DNA of 64,000 nt from Qipengyuania profundimaris (GCF_030717945.1 NZ_JAVAIM010000001.1:2355131-2419130), one strand, 5' to 3'; numbered from the stretch's first letter, positions 1 to 12,055 are shown. Notes: generated by a model from the letters alone, not told the origin. Translations and numbers: made by a program.

Positions 1-1
1 C

Positions 2-946
2 AGCCTCATGGCCGGCAACGGCGTGCTGCTGAAGCACTCCTCGCTATGTACGGGAAGCGGCCTGATGATCGAGAAGATCTTCCATGACGCAGGCCTGCCC
101 GAGAACCTGTTCACCGTGCTGGTGATCGACCATGATACGTCGGACGAAATCATCGGGCACGACAAGGTCCGCGGCGTCACGCTCACCGGATCGGACGGCG
201 CAGGCCGCCACGTCGGCGAGAAGGCCGGCAAGGCGATCAAGAAGACCGTCCTCGAGCTCGGCTCGAACGACGCTTACATGGTGCTGGAAGACGCCGATCT
301 CGACAAGGCTGCCGAGGTCTGCGCGCAGGCCCGACTCTACAACAACGGCCAGACCTGCATCAACGGCAAGCGCTTCATCGTGACCGACAAGGTCTACGAC
401 GCATTCCTAGAGAAGTTCGTGGCGCATTTCGAGGGCGTGAAGCTGGGAGATCCGACCGACGAGAACAGCGACATGGGCCCCATGTCCTCCGCCGACCTGC
501 GCGACGACCTGCAGGATCAGGTGGACGAGTCGGTCAAGAACGGCGCCAAGATCGCCTGCGGCGGTAGCGTGCCCGACAAAAAGGGTGCGTGGTATCCGGC
601 AACCGTCCTCACCGATGTAGCGCCCGGGCAGCCAGCATATGACGATGAACTGTTCGGCCCCGTAGCCAGCGTCATCCGCGCCAAGGATGACGAGGACGCC
701 ATGCGCCTCGCCAACGATAGCCGCTATGGCCTGGGCGGCGGCATCCTGTGCGGCGACACGGAACGCGCGATCGAGTTGGCCTCGAAGCATTTCGACACCG
801 GCATGGTCTACATCAACACCTACGGCGTGGCCGATCCGTCGATGCCTTTCGGCGGCGTGAAGAACTCCGGATACGGCAAGGAGCACGGCGGCTTCGGCGT
901 CAAGGAGTTCGTCAATGCAAAGGCGATCTTCGTAGGCGCTGAGTAA
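2..946 (+). CDS. NAD(P)-dependent aldehyde dehydrogenase, succinate-semialdehyde type (5' partial)
   Basis: The frame is open from the left window edge, so the N-terminal part, including most of the coenzyme domain, is missing. What remains is the C-terminal two thirds of an aldehyde dehydrogenase. The general-base Glu lies in LELGSNDAYMVLEDADLDKA and the catalytic Cys in NNGQTCINGKRF. The classical ELGG is ELGS here. The C-terminal FGGVKNSGYGKEHGGFGVKEF block is typical of the superfamily. The segment most resembles the succinate-semialdehyde dehydrogenase (Sad/YneI, GabD) branch, which oxidises a semialdehyde to its acid with NAD(P)+. The exact substrate cannot be told. It converges on the ada gene, with 15 bases between the stops. 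Confidence 0.85.
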   Translation, partial: SLMAGNGVLLKHSSLCTGSGLMIEKIFHDAGLPENLFTVLVIDHDTSDEIIGHDKVRGVTLTGSDGAGRHVGEKAGKAIKKTVLELGSNDAYMVLEDADLDKAAEVCAQARLYNNGQTCINGKRFIVTDKVYDAFLEKFVAHFEGVKLGDPTDENSDMGPMSSADLRDDLQDQVDESVKNGAKIACGGSVPDKKGAWYPATVLTDVAPGQPAYDDELFGPVASVIRAKDDEDAMRLANDSRYGLGGGILCGDTERAIELASKHFDTGMVYINTYGVADPSMPFGGVKNSGYGKEHGGFGVKEFVNAKAIFVGAE

Positions 947-961
947 AGGGCGCAGCGATGG

Positions 962-1987
962 TTATCCTTCTCGCTCTCTTCGCAAAAGCTCGGCCTTGAT
1001 TTCCGGCCCGTAGGCGTAGCCGCCCAATGAGCCGTCAGCCTGCACCACGCGGTGGCAGGGGATAAGGACGGCAATGTTGTTCGCGCCGTTGGCTCCGCCG
1101 ACGGCGCGACTGGCATTCGGGTTGCCTAGCTCGGCTGCCAACTCGCCATAGCTGCGGGTTTCGCCAGGCGGGATCTTGCGGAGCGCCTTCCACACCTTTT
1201 CCTGGAAAGCGGTGCCTTTCACATCGAGCGGAATATTCGAGCTGTCCGCGCCGGGCGTTTCGACCGCTGCAACGACTCGCCCGAGAAGCATTTCGAAGTC
1301 TGCGCCGCCTTGCACCAGTTCCGCCCTGGGAAAACGGGCGCGGAGGTCTGCTTCGCCTTCGCCGAACGACAGGCAGCAGACGCCCTTGTCGGTCGCGGCA
1401 ACAAGCATCGTGCCGAGGCTGGTGTCGACCACCGACCAGTGGATCGTGCGACCCCTGCCTCCGTCGCGCCAGTCGCTTGCCGTCATGCCCAACCGTCCCT
1501 TCGTCTGCTCGTAGAATCGCGAGGCCGAGCCATAACCGGCCTCGTAAATCGCACCCGTGACGCTCTTGCTTTCGCCCAGTGCATCGCGAACGCGCTCTTC
1601 ACGCAAGGCACGCGCATAGGCTGCGGGCGACAGGCCGGTGGCCCGCTTGAACACCCGCTGGAAATGTGCCGGAGAATAGCCGACGATCGCACCCAATTCC
1701 TCCAGCGTCGGCACTTCCTCCGCGCTGCGAATCTCGTCGATTGCCGCCAGCACTGCCGCCTCGTCGCGCGCGACATCGTCAGGAAGGCAGCGCTTGCAGG
1801 CGCGCAGGCCCGCCGCCCGTGCGTCAATTCCGCTGGCGAAGAAACGCACGTTGTCGCGCAGCGGATGGCGCGCCGCGCAGGACGGGCGACAATAGATGCC
1901 CGTGCTGAGCACACCCGTGACGAAGCGCCCGTCGAAAGCGCGGTCGCGCCGCTTCACTGCGGCCCAGGCTTCATCGTCACCGATCAT
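962..1987 (-). CDS. ada: Ada-type regulator / methylated-DNA--protein-cysteine methyltransferase
   Basis: A 341-residue three-domain Ada protein that repairs alkylated DNA and activates the adaptive response. An Ada zinc domain has four Cys at about 33, 37, 64 and 67 (IYCRPSC and CKRC); the first would accept methyl from phosphotriesters. An AraC-type helix-turn-helix follows at about 85-180. The C-terminal O6-alkylguanine transferase domain has the active site IPCHRV with Cys at about 311. The frame is open upstream, but GGAGG lies 8 bases before ATG 1987, inside the frame extension, which decides the start. It is divergent from the protease gene. All key cysteines are present, so it should be active. 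Confidence 0.9.
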   Translation of the reverse strand: MIGDDEAWAAVKRRDRAFDGRFVTGVLSTGIYCRPSCAARHPLRDNVRFFASGIDARAAGLRACKRCLPDDVARDEAAVLAAIDEIRSAEEVPTLEELGAIVGYSPAHFQRVFKRATGLSPAAYARALREERVRDALGESKSVTGAIYEAGYGSASRFYEQTKGRLGMTASDWRDGGRGRTIHWSVVDTSLGTMLVAATDKGVCCLSFGEGEADLRARFPRAELVQGGADFEMLLGRVVAAVETPGADSSNIPLDVKGTAFQEKVWKALRKIPPGETRSYGELAAELGNPNASRAVGGANGANNIAVLIPCHRVVQADGSLGGYAYGPEIKAELLRREREG

Positions 1988-2093
1988 AGCATCGTCCTCC
2001 ATAGCCGATTTCACTGCCTGGCTAGAGCAGCTTGCGAAGAGCTGCATCCCGCACCTTGCGATCAAAGCCAATGCCCGCCAAAAGCGCCAGCCG

Positions 2094-3650
2094 ATGGGAC
2101 GCATTCTCGCATATCTCGCAGTGGTCACGGCGCTGGTCACGGCACTGTTCGCGCCGCTGGTCGCGCATGCCGATGCCGCCGACATCGATGCGGCGGCGCG
2201 CGGCGTGGTGCGCGTCATCATCATCGGCGAGGATGGCGACGGAGAACTCTATCCGATCAGCCATGGAACCGGCTTTGCGGTCTCGGGCGACACGGTCGTC
2301 ACCAATGCCCATGTCGTGCGCGATGCGGTGCGCGATTCGGGGCTGCAAATCGGCATCGTGCCGAACGGCGGCGGCGAGGCGACCTATGGCCGGCTCATCG
2401 CGGCCTCGCCCCAGAACGATCTCGCGCTCATCCGCATCACCGGCGGAAACCTGCGTCTGCCTCCGCTGGCGCTAGCCGGCGGCGCGCCGCCCGACAGCGG
2501 CGAGGTGACCAGCGTCGGCTATCCGATGAATGTCGACCGCGCACAGGGGCTGGAGATTGGCGATATCTTCCGCAGCCAGCCGCCGGTGAAGAGCCGCGGC
2601 TTTATCTCCGGGCAGCGTCCCAGCCGCCAGTTCGACACGATCCTCCACACCGCACCCATTGCTCGGGGTAATTCGGGCGGGCCCCTGCTCGACACCTGCG
2701 GCCGCGTGCTCGGTGTGAACAGTTTCGGGGCCGACAACGAGGGCGGCGATGCGGAGTTCTTCTTCGCCGTATCCATGCGCGAATTGCTGCCGTTCCTGCG
2801 CGCCAACGACGTGACGCCGCGTGTCAACGAACGGCCTTGCCGCTCGATGGCCGATCTCGATGCGGCCGAACGCGAGCGGATCGAGCGCGAACAGCAGGCC
2901 GCACGACAGGACCTCGCCCAGCGCGCCGAAGCCAGCCGCGCCAAGCGCGAGCGCGCGCAGTTGGAGGCCGAACAGGCCGTAATGACCGAGCGCGAAGACC
3001 GCGTCTTCCTCGCCTTCGTGCTGCTACTGGTGGCGTTTGCGCTGGGCCAATGGGCTATTGCGATCTACAATTCGGAAGAGCGCGACGAAACCCGCATGCG
3101 CATCGTCGCGGTCGCTGCTGCTGTCGCGGTTCTGGCCGCGATCGCTGCCTATCTCACCCGTCCGGGCCTGGACGAGATCGACCGCCGAGTCGCCGCAGCC
3201 ATGCAGGAAGATAGTGAACCCGGCTCTTCCGAAGAGCCGGTTACCGGCGACCTCGCCCTGCAATGCACGCTTCTGCCCGAACGCAGCCGCATCACCAGCG
3301 CCGAGGCGCAGGACCTCAGCTTCGACTGGGCCGAGGGCGGCTGCGTCAACGAGCGCACGCAATACGGCTTCTTCGGCGGCACCTGGAGCCGGGTCTTCGT
3401 GCCCAATTCCGAGGATGCGGTCTCGGTCAACAGTTTCGACCCCGACCGCCGCATCTATCGCGTCGAACGCTACCTCCTGCCGCGCAGCGCGATGGCCGAA
3501 GCCCGCGAAGCGCGCGGCAAGTACAAGGCCCCCGTCTGCGGCGCAGAGAATGCTGCGAGCCAGCTTGGCGACTTGCAGACCGAAGTGCTCGGCCAGCTCC
3601 CGCGGCAGGCGAACGAACGGCTGGTCTACGAGTGCAGCGAGCGGCGATAG
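2094..3650 (+). CDS. Membrane-tethered trypsin-like serine protease with C-terminal extracytoplasmic domain
   Basis: A 518-residue protein with an unusual order of parts. A signal peptide spans about 1-26 (cleavage near AHA). The S1-type protease domain has the triad His73 (TNAHVV), Asp109 (NDLALI) and Ser194 (RGNSGGPLL). A highly charged, probably coiled-coil segment covers about 255-303, followed by two hydrophobic helices at about 304-325 and 335-354, and a C-terminal domain of about 160 residues with several Cys. The predicted topology puts protease and C-terminal domain in the periplasm, joined by a helical hairpin. There is no PDZ domain, so it is not a standard DegP. The start was chosen by the signal peptide; the frame is open for 66 more codons upstream. 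Substrate unknown. Confidence 0.8.
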   Translation: MGRILAYLAVVTALVTALFAPLVAHADAADIDAAARGVVRVIIIGEDGDGELYPISHGTGFAVSGDTVVTNAHVVRDAVRDSGLQIGIVPNGGGEATYGRLIAASPQNDLALIRITGGNLRLPPLALAGGAPPDSGEVTSVGYPMNVDRAQGLEIGDIFRSQPPVKSRGFISGQRPSRQFDTILHTAPIARGNSGGPLLDTCGRVLGVNSFGADNEGGDAEFFFAVSMRELLPFLRANDVTPRVNERPCRSMADLDAAERERIEREQQAARQDLAQRAEASRAKRERAQLEAEQAVMTEREDRVFLAFVLLLVAFALGQWAIAIYNSEERDETRMRIVAVAAAVAVLAAIAAYLTRPGLDEIDRRVAAAMQEDSEPGSSEEPVTGDLALQCTLLPERSRITSAEAQDLSFDWAEGGCVNERTQYGFFGGTWSRVFVPNSEDAVSVNSFDPDRRIYRVERYLLPRSAMAEAREARGKYKAPVCGAENAASQLGDLQTEVLGQLPRQANERLVYECSERR

Positions 3651-3657
3651 CGCGCGT

Positions 3658-4488
3658 TTATGCCGCCAGCGCTTCCCCGCTCAGCGTGATGCGATGCATC
3701 TCGCGGGCGTGGCCCTGGTAGTCGTTAAGCGCATTGTGCCAGGTGGTGCGGTTGTCCCAGATCGCCACTGCGCCCGGCTCCCACTCTACGCGGCAGGTGT
3801 TGTCCGCCGCCAGCGCCTCGGCATAAAGGCGAGTAAGCAGCGGCAGGCTCTCCTCGCGGGTCTTTCCCACTATGTTCACCGTGAAGGCGCGGTTGACGTA
3901 GAGCAGCTTGCGGCCCGTGACGGGGTGGCGGATCACCACCGGATGCGTCGCGCCGGTTTTCAGATCGTGTCCGCGCAGCTCTCGGCCCATATCGGTCTTC
4001 GCATAAAGCCCGTCGGCCTTGTATATATGGTCGGCAGTGTGGAACGCCTCCAGCCCCTCGATCTCCTGCTTGAGATCGTCCGGCAACGCGTCGTAAGCCG
4101 CACCCATGTGCGCGAACAGCGTGTCGCCGCCGCTGGGCGGCAAGGTGCGCGCAACAAGGATCGAGCCCATCGCGGGCACCTGATCATAGGAATGATCGGT
4201 GTGCCAGTCGCCGCCGATATTGGTCTGCTGATCGGCAGCCTTGCGGACCACGGCGATCTCGGGATGCTCGTCGGTCAGCGGAAAGTAGTTGTTGATGTCG
4301 ATCCCGCCCCAGCGCTTGGCGAAAGCGATATGCGCTTCGGGCGTGAAATCGTCCTGCCCGCGAAACAGCGCGACGCCGTGCTCGTAGATCGCCATGCGGA
4401 TCGGATCGAGCGTGTCGCCGTCCGCCTCGCTCAACCGGACACCTGTGATCTCCACCCCGCACTTCGGAGCCAGCGGCACCATCTCCAT
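3658..4488 (-). CDS. TauD/TfdA-family Fe(II)/2-oxoglutarate-dependent dioxygenase
   Basis: A 276-residue member of the taurine dioxygenase family, which hydroxylates a substrate while decarboxylating 2-oxoglutarate. The iron ligands are visible: His96 and Asp98 in WHTDHSY, and the distal His251 in [12 protein letters not shown]-terminal [10 protein letters not shown] supplies the arginine that binds 2-oxoglutarate. Length is normal for the family. The substrate could be taurine, a sulfonate, a 2,4-D-like ether or a fatty-acid-type compound; nothing nearby (no tauABC, no desulfonation partner) decides it. It is transcribed away from the ATP synthase operon, with about 190 bases between. Confidence 0.85.
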   Translation of the reverse strand: MEMVPLAPKCGVEITGVRLSEADGDTLDPIRMAIYEHGVALFRGQDDFTPEAHIAFAKRWGGIDINNYFPLTDEHPEIAVVRKAADQQTNIGGDWHTDHSYDQVPAMGSILVARTLPPSGGDTLFAHMGAAYDALPDDLKQEIEGLEAFHTADHIYKADGLYAKTDMGRELRGHDLKTGATHPVVIRHPVTGRKLLYVNRAFTVNIVGKTREESLPLLTRLYAEALAADNTCRVEWEPGAVAIWDNRTTWHNALNDYQGHAREMHRITLSGEALAA

Positions 4489-4562
4489 CGCATCTCTCCC
4501 AACTCTCCTCGCGCATTCTACGCCGCTCGCACAAGGAGTCCAGAATCCGGGCCGGAGTCGGC

Positions 4563-4591
4563 TTGCCTTTGGAAAGGGCCTTTGCTAGGCG
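4563..4591 (+). promoter_or_regulatory. Possible promoter of the ATP synthase operon
   Basis: In the 194-base divergent region between the dioxygenase gene and atpH there is TTGCCT, a 17-base spacer and TAGGCG. The -10 match is weak. No other candidate is better, so this is tentative. Confidence 0.25.
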
Positions 4592-4682
4592 CGCGCCGAC
4601 CCTGCCGGGGCGATGTGTTCCGTCGCCTGCAACCGGTCGGGACGCACAAAGTTTTCTCCGGACCCAAGAGGACCTCAAGCGC

Positions 4683-5237
4683 GTGGATATTTCCGCCGGT
4701 ATTCAGGCTAGCCTGGCAGGCCGTTACGCCTCGGCCCTGTTCGATCTCGCAAGCGAGGCCGGCACGGTCACCGCAGTCGAATCGGACCTCGAAAAGCTCG
4801 AAGCCGGGCTGCACGAATCGCCCGAGCTCGCCGCCCTCACGACCAATCCCAAGATCTCGCGCGCAGCCGCCGAAAAGGCGCTGTGGGGCGTTTCCGCGAT
4901 CATGGGTCTCTCAGAGCTCACCCAGAACTTTCTCGGCGTGCTGGCGCAGAACCGCCGGCTGTCGCAGTTGCCGCAGGTCATCCGCGCCTTCCGCGCCATC
5001 GCCGCCGCTCAACGCGGCGAGGTGACCGCCGAAGTCACCAGCGCCCATGCGCTGACCGACGCGCAGCTGGCCGACCTCAAGACCAAGCTGACGGCCCGCG
5101 AAGGCCGCACGGTCAAGCTTTCCACGAAGGTCGATCCCGAGCTGCTCGGCGGCCTCGTCGTCACCATCGGATCGAAGCGCATCGACGGCTCGATCCGCAC
5201 CCGTCTCAATTCGCTATCCCAGGCCATGAAGGCTTAA
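4683..5237 (+). CDS. atpH: ATP synthase F1 subunit delta
   Basis: First gene of the F1 operon. The 184-residue product joins the top of the F1 head to the peripheral stalk (OSCP-like). It has the all-helical N-terminal domain ([11 protein letters not shown]) and the conserved C-terminal [20 protein letters not shown] strand region that marks the delta/OSCP family. The start is taken as GTG 4683, with AAGAGG about 11 bases upstream. The frame is open further 5', but that sequence does not resemble the family. atpA follows after 12 bases. As usual in Alphaproteobacteria, no F0 genes are in the operon. Confidence 0.9.
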   Translation: MDISAGIQASLAGRYASALFDLASEAGTVTAVESDLEKLEAGLHESPELAALTTNPKISRAAAEKALWGVSAIMGLSELTQNFLGVLAQNRRLSQLPQVIRAFRAIAAAQRGEVTAEVTSAHALTDAQLADLKTKLTAREGRTVKLSTKVDPELLGGLVVTIGSKRIDGSIRTRLNSLSQAMKA

Positions 5238-6779
<1,542 letters not shown>

Positions 6780-6801
6780 GAGCCGTAACTAGGGAGCCGT
6801 C

Positions 6802-7677
6802 ATGGCCTCGCTGAAAGAACTCAAGGGCCGGATCAACTCGGTCAAATCGACCCAGAAGATCACCAAGGCCAAGCAGATGGTCGCGGCGGCCAAGCTGCGC
6901 CGTGCGCAGGCGGCTGCCGAAGCCGCGCGCCCCTATGCCGAGCGGCTGTCGGGCGTAATGGCCAGCCTCGCCGGCAAGGTGAGCGGTGACAGCGCGCCCA
7001 AGCTGCTCAAGGGCACCGGTTCGGACAAGCGCCACCTGCTGGTGGTCGTCAACACCGACAAGGGCCTGTGCGGCGGCCTCAATGCGAATATCGTCAAGGC
7101 CGCCAAGGCCAAGGCGCGCGAGTTGATCGCAGAGGGCAAGGACGTGTCCTTCTACCTCGTGGGCAAGAAGGGCCGCGCACCGATCAAGCGCGACTATGCC
7201 AACCGGATCGAAAAGCATTTCGACACCTCTGAAGTCCGTACGCCCGGCTTCGAAGAGGCCGAAGCGATTGCCGACGATCTGATCGAGCGGTTCGAAAAGG
7301 GCGAATTCGACGTCGCACATCTCGTCTACCCGATCTTCAAGTCGGCCCTCGCGCAGGACCCGACCGTCGACCAGCTGATTCCCGTTCCCTCGCCCGAAGG
7401 CGATGCGGGCACTGGCGGCGACGCCGTGGTTGAATACGAACCGGGCGAGGAGGAAATCCTCGAAGAACTACTGCCGCGTTATGTCAAGACGCAACTGTTC
7501 GGTTCGCTGCTGGAGCGCGAGGCCTCCGAACAGGGTGCCTCGATGACCGCGATGGACAACGCAACGCGCAATGCGGGCGACCTGATCCAGAAGCTCACCA
7601 TCCAGTACAACCGCAGCCGCCAGGCCGCGATCACTACCGAACTGATCGAAATCATCGCCGGCGCCGAAGCGCTGTAA
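6802..7677 (+). CDS. atpG: ATP synthase F1 subunit gamma
   Basis: A 291-residue gamma subunit, the central rotor shaft of F1. The N-terminal helix carries the family pattern [27 protein letters not shown] (shown as 27 residues would exceed a short motif; key part [16 protein letters not shown]), and the C-terminal helix has the [10 protein letters not shown] and [12 protein letters not shown] signatures. GGGAG lies 5 bases before ATG. Unlike most bacteria, atpD does not follow directly: a lipoprotein gene intervenes. Confidence 0.95.
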   Translation: MASLKELKGRINSVKSTQKITKAKQMVAAAKLRRAQAAAEAARPYAERLSGVMASLAGKVSGDSAPKLLKGTGSDKRHLLVVVNTDKGLCGGLNANIVKAAKAKARELIAEGKDVSFYLVGKKGRAPIKRDYANRIEKHFDTSEVRTPGFEEAEAIADDLIERFEKGEFDVAHLVYPIFKSALAQDPTVDQLIPVPSPEGDAGTGGDAVVEYEPGEEEILEELLPRYVKTQLFGSLLEREASEQGASMTAMDNATRNAGDLIQKLTIQYNRSRQAAITTELIEIIAGAEAL

Positions 7678-7731
7678 GAATTGGAGAGGATGCCGGAGAG
7701 ACGTCCAAGAACGCCGACCGGAGCCAGATTT

Positions 7732-8064
7732 ATGACCAAACCCGTTTTCACCCTCGTCGCCGTCGCTTTGCTTGCTGCATGCAGCGAAGAGCCCGCGCCC
7801 GCTCCGGTCGAAACAGCGACGCCTGAGCCGATCGAGACGCTCACTCCGCCCGACCAGGCCTATTTCACTGCAAAATACGCCGAGCAGTGCCCCGAAGAAG
7901 AGGCCGTCAATACCGCCGTCTGCCGCCGCGCCGGCATGGGCTCGCCCGACGTCGTCTGCGAATTCGGTCTCGGCGAGGACGAATATCTGCGTAACGAGGC
8001 AACCCTTACCGCCGGCGACGGCGACTGGGTTTTTGCCGATCCGGAAAATGTTTGCGTCGGCTAA
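7732..8064 (+). CDS. Small lipoprotein inserted between atpG and atpD
   Basis: A 110-residue protein of unknown function. The N-terminus is a lipoprotein signal with lipobox LLAAC (Cys at about 16), followed by a Pro/Glu/Thr-rich linker and an acidic domain with four more Cys that could form two disulfides. CGGAG is 8 bases before ATG 7732, which favours this start over TTG 7681 or ATG 7690 upstream. It lies on the same strand with 54 bases to atpG and 33 to atpD, so it must be cotranscribed with the ATP synthase. It matches no F1F0 subunit that I recognise; its periplasmic location makes it an unlikely core subunit. Confidence 0.75.
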   Translation: MTKPVFTLVAVALLAACSEEPAPAPVETATPEPIETLTPPDQAYFTAKYAEQCPEEEAVNTAVCRRAGMGSPDVVCEFGLGEDEYLRNEATLTAGDGDWVFADPENVCVG

Positions 8065-8094
8065 GGCGCGAGAAACCCACTAGTCAGGACATAG

Positions 8095-9555
<1,461 letters not shown>

Positions 9556-9557
9556 GC

Positions 9558-9815
9558 ATGGCTCTTCACTTCGAACTCGTCACGCCGGCCAAGCTGGTCC
9601 GCTCGGAGGATGTCCATATGGTGGTCGTCCCCGGTGCGGAAGGCGAATTCGGTGTGCTCGAAGGCCACGCGCCCTTCATGTCCACGATCCGCGACGGCGC
9701 GGTGCAGGTCTACAAGACCGAAGGCGGTGCGCCCGAGACGATCGAAGTCCGTGGCGGCTTCGCCGAAGTGGGCGACAAGGGCCTGACGGTGCTTGCAGAA
9801 CACGTCGAGGGCTAA
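9558..9815 (+). CDS. atpC: ATP synthase F1 subunit epsilon, short form
   Basis: An 85-residue epsilon subunit, against about 130-140 in most bacteria. The N-terminal beta-sandwich is complete (ends [19 protein letters not shown]), while the C-terminal helical hairpin that acts as a brake on ATP hydrolysis is absent. The stop is followed at once by a strong terminator, so this is not an assembly break. The short form fits Sphingomonadales. In Alphaproteobacteria the inhibitory role is known to be carried by the zeta subunit, which is not encoded in this window. Confidence 0.92.
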   Translation: MALHFELVTPAKLVRSEDVHMVVVPGAEGEFGVLEGHAPFMSTIRDGAVQVYKTEGGAPETIEVRGGFAEVGDKGLTVLAEHVEG

Positions 9816-9842
9816 GCCTCCGCACTCATAGACAACGTAAGA

Positions 9843-9868
9843 GGGCGGTCCTGCGGGGCCGCCCTTTT
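9843..9868 (+). terminator. Rho-independent terminator of the atp operon
   Basis: GGGCGGTCC and GGGCCGCCC form a 9-bp stem with one G-U pair around a TGCG tetraloop, followed by TTTT. It lies 28 bases after the atpC stop. Confidence 0.9.
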
Positions 9869-9961
9869 CGTATGGCGCAGCGATGGCTCCAAGGCGCTCA
9901 GTTTACTCTCCGTTTACCAATAATCTTTAGCCCCGACGCAAGAGTTCCACGGGGGCAGGCG

Positions 9962-10990
9962 ATGAACGCAACACCGGCACCGATCTGCGACCGCGCATTG
10001 TCCGTGGTCGTGCCGGTCTACAACGAAGAAGCCGGGATCGACGAGCTGATGCGCCGCGTCGAGGCCGTCTGCGCAGCGCAGTACCCGGACGATTACGAAA
10101 TCCTCCTCGTCAACGACGGGTCGAGCGACGACAGCTGGGCGCATATCTGCCGCCACGCCGACGCGAAGCCGCATGTCGTCGGCATCAACCTCTCGCGCAA
10201 TCACGGACACCAGCTGGCGCTCGCCGCCGGACTGGAGCATGTGCGCGGCGAGCTCGTCTTCGTGCTCGATGCCGATTTGCAGGACCCGCCCGAATTGCTG
10301 GGCGAGATGGTCGCGACGATCGCCGACGGCGCAGACGTGGTCTACGGCCAACGCACCGCCCGCGCAGGCGAGACGGCATTCAAGCGCGGGACCGCGGCGC
10401 TGTTCTATCGCTTCCTGCAGACCATGACCGACGTCGCGATCCCGCGCGATACGGGCGATTTCCGCCTGATGACGCGCCGCGTGGTCGAGCAACTCAAGGC
10501 CATGCCCGAACGCTATCGCTTCGTGCGCGGCATGGTCAGCTGGATCGGCTTAAGGCAGGTCGCCGTCCCTTACGAGCGAGATGCGCGCTTTGCCGGTCAG
10601 ACGAACTACCCGCTGCGCAAGATGATCGGCCTTGCGGTGGATGCCGTCACCAGCTTCTCGACAGTACCTCTGCGCTTCGCCTCGCATCTCGGCATGGCCT
10701 TCGGCCTGTTGGGCATACTCGCGCTGGGCTGGGTCGGCTGGGGCTGGCTCAGCGGCGAGGCCGTGCAAGGTTGGGCGAGCCTTGCCGCGCTGATCCTGAT
10801 CATCGGTTCCGTCCAGCTGATGGTGCTCGGCGTCTTCGGTGAATATCTCGGCCGGATGTATATGGAAGCGAAAGGCCGCCCCTTGTTCATCGTCGATGAA
10901 ATCCGCACCAGAGAATCTGCGGAAGGGGCAGGCAATGCAGTCCATCGGATGAACCAGGATCTTCGCGAGGCTTATCGTGAAGCCAGCTGA
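9962..10990 (+). CDS. GtrB/DPM-type family 2 glycosyltransferase
   Basis: A 342-residue polyprenyl-phosphate glycosyltransferase. The GT-A domain starts with LSVVVPVYNEEAGIDELMRR and has the DADLQDPPE metal/nucleotide motif. The C-terminal part has two transmembrane helices (at about 245-265 and 280-305) ending in FGEYLGRMYMEAKGRP, the hallmark of GtrB/DPMS-like enzymes. It should transfer a sugar from a nucleotide sugar to undecaprenyl phosphate on the cytoplasmic face. ATG 9962 is chosen with GGGGCAGG just upstream. It opens a same-strand run with a methyltransferase, a GtrA flippase and a large membrane protein. Confidence 0.88.
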   Translation: MNATPAPICDRALSVVVPVYNEEAGIDELMRRVEAVCAAQYPDDYEILLVNDGSSDDSWAHICRHADAKPHVVGINLSRNHGHQLALAAGLEHVRGELVFVLDADLQDPPELLGEMVATIADGADVVYGQRTARAGETAFKRGTAALFYRFLQTMTDVAIPRDTGDFRLMTRRVVEQLKAMPERYRFVRGMVSWIGLRQVAVPYERDARFAGQTNYPLRKMIGLAVDAVTSFSTVPLRFASHLGMAFGLLGILALGWVGWGWLSGEAVQGWASLAALILIIGSVQLMVLGVFGEYLGRMYMEAKGRPLFIVDEIRTRESAEGAGNAVHRMNQDLREAYREAS

Positions 10991-11666
10991 GTTCGATGGC
11001 GTAGCCGCGGCCTATGATGCTCAGCACGCCGCTTCAATTCGGCTGAGCGGCGAGGACCCCGCGTATTTTCACAGGTACAAGATCGAGGCGGTCGCGCACT
11101 CGCTAAATCACGACGGGATCGTGCCGAAGCGCATTCTCGATTTCGGCGCCGGGATCGGCAATTCACTGCCTCATCTGCAAAGCTCTTTTCCTACTGCGGA
11201 TATTACCTGCCTCGACGTCTCACGAGAGTCGCTGGCACAATGTAGCACGCGTGCCATTCGACCGATGACGGTTTTACCCTATGACGGTCGCTCAATCCCT
11301 TGTTCCGACGGGGAGTTCGACCTGGTATTCACGGCATGTGTGTTTCACCACATCGACGCCTGCGACCATTTGCCACTGCTCGGCGAAATTCGCCGGGTGC
11401 TTTCCCATGCGGGCCGGTTCGCGATGTTCGAACACAATCCCTGGAATCCGTTGACGCAACATGCCGTCCGAACCTGTCCCTTCGACGAGAACGCAGTATT
11501 GATTTCAGGGCCCGAAATGCGGCGGCGGCTGGCAGCGGCTGGCTTCGATCGGATCGAACTCGATTATCGTGTGTTCTTCCCCGCCCCACTCGCACGGCTC
11601 CGTCCTCTCGAGAGAAGCCTCGCGTGGCTGCCGATCGGGGCGCAATATTCGTTGATTGCGAGCTGA
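10977..11666 (+). CDS. Class I SAM-dependent methyltransferase
   Basis: A 229-residue methyltransferase of the Methyltransf_11/25 type. Motif I is ILDFGAGIGNSLP, the acidic strand-2 residue is in CLDVS, and the FDLVFTACVFHHI post-motif is typical. It starts with GTG inside the end of the GT2 gene (14-base overlap) with CGAGG 6 bases upstream, so the two are translationally coupled. The context suggests methylation of a lipid-linked sugar or other envelope glycan. The acceptor cannot be named from sequence. Confidence 0.8.
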   Translation: MKPAEFDGVAAAYDAQHAASIRLSGEDPAYFHRYKIEAVAHSLNHDGIVPKRILDFGAGIGNSLPHLQSSFPTADITCLDVSRESLAQCSTRAIRPMTVLPYDGRSIPCSDGEFDLVFTACVFHHIDACDHLPLLGEIRRVLSHAGRFAMFEHNPWNPLTQHAVRTCPFDENAVLISGPEMRRRLAAAGFDRIELDYRVFFPAPLARLRPLERSLAWLPIGAQYSLIAS

Positions 11667-12055
11667 TGCAAAAGCATTGGCAGATTGGACGGTTCGGGCT
11701 GGCGGGCATCGTCAACACGGTGGTCGGTTACGGCGTGATATTGCTCTGCTTGTCGATCGGGATCGGTGACTATCTCGCCAATGCGATAGGTTATGGCACA
11801 GGTTTTTTATTGTCCTTCGCGCTCAACCGACGCTTTACCTTCGGCCTCCGCGGACCAGTCCAGAAAGGTGAGGTCGCGCGCTTTGCCGTGGCCCTCATGC
11901 TGGCCTATGCCGCAAACCTCGCTGTGCTCACTGTGGGTCGAGCCTTTTTTGGCGAGGGCTATGCATTGGTGCAATTACCTGCGCTGGCGACTTACACGGC
12001 AGTTTTTTACGTCCTTAGCGTTCGACTGGTGTTCGTACACCGGCAGGGCGCATAG
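11666..12055 (+). CDS. GtrA-family membrane protein (polyprenyl-phosphate-sugar flippase)
   Basis: A 129-residue protein with four hydrophobic helices and the GtrA signature FGLAGIVNTVVGYG near the N-terminus and LNRRFTF after helix 2. GtrA proteins are thought to flip polyprenyl-phosphate-linked sugars made by the GtrB partner, which is encoded two genes upstream. ATG 11666 shares its A with the stop of the methyltransferase (TGATG), indicating translational coupling. The open frame extends 122 codons further 5', but that part only shadows the methyltransferase. Confidence 0.88.
   Translation: MQKHWQIGRFGLAGIVNTVVGYGVILLCLSIGIGDYLANAIGYGTGFLLSFALNRRFTFGLRGPVQKGEVARFAVALMLAYAANLAVLTVGRAFFGEGYALVQLPALATYTAVFYVLSVRLVFVHRQGA

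Noticed and set aside
1707-1724. GGCACTTCCTCCGC resembling a -24/-12 element
   Set aside because: It has correct GG-GC spacing but lacks the flanking T residues and lies inside the coding part of ada.
3037-5025. 662-codon plus-strand frame across the protease, dioxygenase and atpH genes
   Set aside because: It is Arg/Pro/Ser/Ala-rich without domain and overlaps three well-supported genes in other frames.
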